From Nitrososphaeraceae archaeon (lineage in GTDB: Archaea; Thermoproteota; Nitrososphaeria; Nitrososphaerales; Nitrososphaeraceae), in NCBI GenBank assembly GCA_025922715.1, contig JAICHH010000107.1, positions 1 through 6,436 of the forward strand: 6,436 bases of DNA, read 5' to 3'. Each line of letters begins with the position of its first letter. Positions within the stretch are counted from its first letter, which is position 1. The notes beneath the pieces were generated by a model. The model saw only the letters and a program-made list of their open reading frames with translations, searched no databases and was not told the origin of the DNA. The position numbers and the translations under genes were made by a program. Positions 5,449 to 6,436 of this stretch are shown piece by piece.

Positions 5449-5847
5449 CTAACGTACAACCCATGTATTATCCATCATAGAGTTTCTTTTAATCACAAAA
5501 TGATTTAAGTCATCCATGAATAGCTTCTACAATTAAAGGTATTAAAACGAAAGTGCCCCAATGCTCCTTTTTATTAACTAACCAAAACATTTTCTTTAAA
5601 TCATAATTAGATGGAAAAAATATTTTATTATTAGATGAATATTGCTCTAATAATACTGATCTTCAATTCTTATCCAACCAATAGAAAGACCATAACCAAA
5701 AGACAAATTTATTATTATACATAATGAACATTTATCATAGTAAATAAGCATAGGATGTTCAAATATTTTTGATAATTCAATTATTTTATAATTAACTTTG
5801 TACTTTAATTTTATCTTAGTAATGAGTACGTAATTTTTTATAATATT
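5449..5847 (-). pseudogene. Decayed gene of about 130 codons, two opposite frame breaks
   Basis: This fills most of an otherwise gene-free stretch (5332-5875). On the minus strand, the frame from 5847 gives KIKLKYKVNYKIIELSKIFE, then HPMLIYYDKCSLC and FGYGLSIGWIRIED, before TAG at 5649-5647. A second frame from about 5659 continues smoothly with SVLLEQYSSNNKIFFPSNYD, LKKMFWLVNKKEHWGTF and VLIPLIVEAI, and then meets TGA at 5512-5510. The first frame returns at about 5520 with MDDLNHFVIKRNSMMDNTWV and ends at TAG 5451-5449. One base lost and one gained explain the pattern. No ATG, GTG or TTG is found at the N-terminus, so the start may also be lost. The protein appears to be a soluble alpha/beta protein with a CxxC; I do not recognise the family. 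Its upstream end touches the promoter of the DUF504 gene. Confidence 0.65.
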
Positions 5848-5853
5848 TTAATA
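5846..5853 (+). promoter_or_regulatory. Probable TATA box of the DUF504 gene, leaderless arrangement
   Basis: TTTTAATA is centred about 26 bases before the ATG at 5876, which predicts a transcript beginning at the start codon. A second TATA-like TTTATAATAT at 5837-5846 would give a leader of about 9 bases. Confidence 0.4.
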
Positions 5854-5875
5854 GAAAAAGAACAATTAATAATAA

Positions 5876-6112
5876 ATGAGGAAGAAAAAAGGAAGGCTTC
5901 AAGAAATTTTAAGTAAAGCAATATACGCTGATAATCCACATATATATACTATTTCATATCGAGATTTTGATACAATTCTTTCAGTTCCTCTTTTAAACTT
6001 TATGGAAATTTCACAAAATTTTGAGATTATTCCGGCAACCAGAATAATACAAGTTAAAAGGGGAGAAAGAATAATGTATGAAAAAAAAATTGCAGGAATT
6101 AAAGAAAATTAA
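5876..6112 (+). CDS. DUF504 / MJ1316 RNA-end recognition domain protein
   Basis: A 78-residue protein that is one complete DUF504 domain (MJ1316 family). Visible motifs are KGRLQEILSKAIYADNP at 5-21 (family pattern GRLREVLNRALYADDP), YTISYRDFDT at 24-33 (family YxxxYRDF), IIPATRIIQVKRGERIMYEK at 51-70 (family IPxHRIxxIxxxGxxLW/Y). The usual His of the HRI motif is Thr55 here. This domain has been proposed, from comparative genomics, to recognise cyclic phosphate ends of RNA and is often found next to or fused with RNA repair enzymes. No RNA ligase or phosphodiesterase is present beside it here. The N-terminus MRKKKGR is strongly basic. The gene is probably leaderless and monocistronic. The ATG at 5876 places the GRL motif at the normal distance from the start, which supports this choice. 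Confidence 0.85.
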   Translation: MRKKKGRLQEILSKAIYADNPHIYTISYRDFDTILSVPLLNFMEISQNFEIIPATRIIQVKRGERIMYEKKIAGIKEN

Positions 6113-6134
6113 CATAAATATAAGAATTATTATG

Positions 6135-6157
6135 AATTTAATGAAAATTATTAAATT
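6135..6157. repeat. Perfect 8-base inverted repeat between the last two genes
   Basis: AATTTAAT (6135-6142) and ATTAAATT (6150-6157) are perfect inverted copies around seven bases. The site begins 22 bases after the DUF504 stop. The right arm overlaps the TTAAATTA that would be the TATA box for a transcript starting at TTG 6181, so it may be an operator, or a weak hairpin. All-AT composition makes chance likely. Confidence 0.25.
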
Positions 6158-6180
6158 ATGTTAAATATGTAATTTATATA

Positions 6181-6436
6181 TTGAATAGTAAAAAAAATAA
6201 CAAAGAAGAGAATGATCTTCCTGACGCTTCGAATTTCTTTGGTATCCCCTATAATAATAGTAAAGACAATATAAATAACAATTCTAGATGTCTTGCTTTT
6301 AGTTCAACAAGAAGTGGTCCACCCGATGACAAGCCAGTAGGTCCACCCGATGACAAGCCAGTAGGTCCACCCGATGACAAGCCAGTAGGTCCACCCGATG
6401 ACAAGCCAGTAGGTCCACCCGATGACAAGCAAGTCG
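6181..6436 (+). CDS. Repeat-containing protein of unknown function, partial, probable TTG start
   Basis: An open frame runs from a TGA at 6142-6144 through the right edge of the window. It contains no ATG, so TTG 6181 is the best start; a TATA-like TTAAATTA at 6151-6158 would put the transcript start at about that base. Residues 1-45 are hydrophilic and Asn/Lys-rich (NSKKNNKEENDLPDASNFFG near the start, one Cys), with no signal peptide or membrane segment. From residue 46 the protein turns into exact copies of the octapeptide GPPDDKPV, four perfect and a fifth reading GPPDDKQV, after which the window ends. The Pro- and Asp-rich repeats should be disordered and extended. Composition is anomalous: the repeats are about 58% GC while the first 45 codons are as AT-rich as the neighbours. 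Frame continuity for 85 codons, across the repeats, supports a real gene. The function is unknown. Confidence 0.6.
   Translation, partial: MNSKKNNKEENDLPDASNFFGIPYNNSKDNINNNSRCLAFSSTRSGPPDDKPVGPPDDKPVGPPDDKPVGPPDDKPVGPPDDKQV
6316..6435 (+). repeat. Five tandem 24-base coding repeats (GPPDDKPV)
   Basis: Units start at 6316, 6340, 6364, 6388 and 6412. The first four are identical at the DNA level; the fifth differs only in its last two codons (CAA GTC instead of CCA GTA). The unit length is a multiple of three and stays in the frame opened at 6181. Exact identity at synonymous sites indicates recent expansion or ongoing homogenisation. The array may continue beyond the window. Confidence 0.95.

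Noticed and set aside
6316..6435. The 24-base repeats as a CRISPR array or attachment site.
   Set aside because: The units are directly contiguous without spacers, the period is a multiple of three, and they continue an open reading frame.

Overview
The window looks like a chromosomal piece of a mesophilic, very AT-rich archaeon, most likely a member of the Nitrososphaeria (Thaumarchaeota). No rRNA or universal marker gene is present, so this rests on indirect signs. There is a UbiD-type decarboxylase of the archaeal mevalonate-pathway kind, a DUF504/MJ1316-domain protein and an archaeal RuvC-like protein family. TATA boxes lie about 25-27 bases ahead of probable transcript starts, several genes appear leaderless, and Shine-Dalgarno sites are absent. 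T-rich tracts follow several genes. No mobile element, CRISPR array, tRNA or rRNA is visible.

Layout: positions 1-445 hold no intact gene but contain two decayed minus-strand genes: a winged-helix-like fragment at the left edge and a small one-helix membrane protein with two frame breaks. Then come a RuvC/RNase H-fold protein (446-1096) and a two-gene operon in which a small protein resembling proteasome assembly chaperone 3 (1245-1601) overlaps a UbiD-family decarboxylase (1588-2961). These are followed by an unrecognised small protein (3071 or 3098 to 3418) and a membrane-anchored LamG/concanavalin-fold protein (3517-4224). A minus-strand protein with a weak DUF218-like pattern (4304-4867) is divergent from a stand-alone cupin of the type II phosphomannose isomerase family (4993-5331). 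Positions 5332-5875 look empty, but the minus strand carries a clear pseudogene of about 130 codons in three pieces. A DUF504 protein follows (5876-6112). The right edge cuts a gene with a probable TTG start whose end consists of perfect 24-base tandem repeats encoding GPPDDKPV.

The genes do not form one obvious pathway. The best functional assignments are isoprenoid precursor synthesis (UbiD homologue, probably anhydromevalonate phosphate decarboxylase), sugar-nucleotide supply for surface glycans (cupin), a cell-surface protein (LamG) and nucleic-acid enzymes or binders (RuvC-like, DUF504). The most notable points are the chaperone-like gene coupled to the decarboxylase, the cluster of broken genes in the two gene-free stretches, and the GC-rich coding repeat array at the right edge. 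I found no convincing new multi-gene system.
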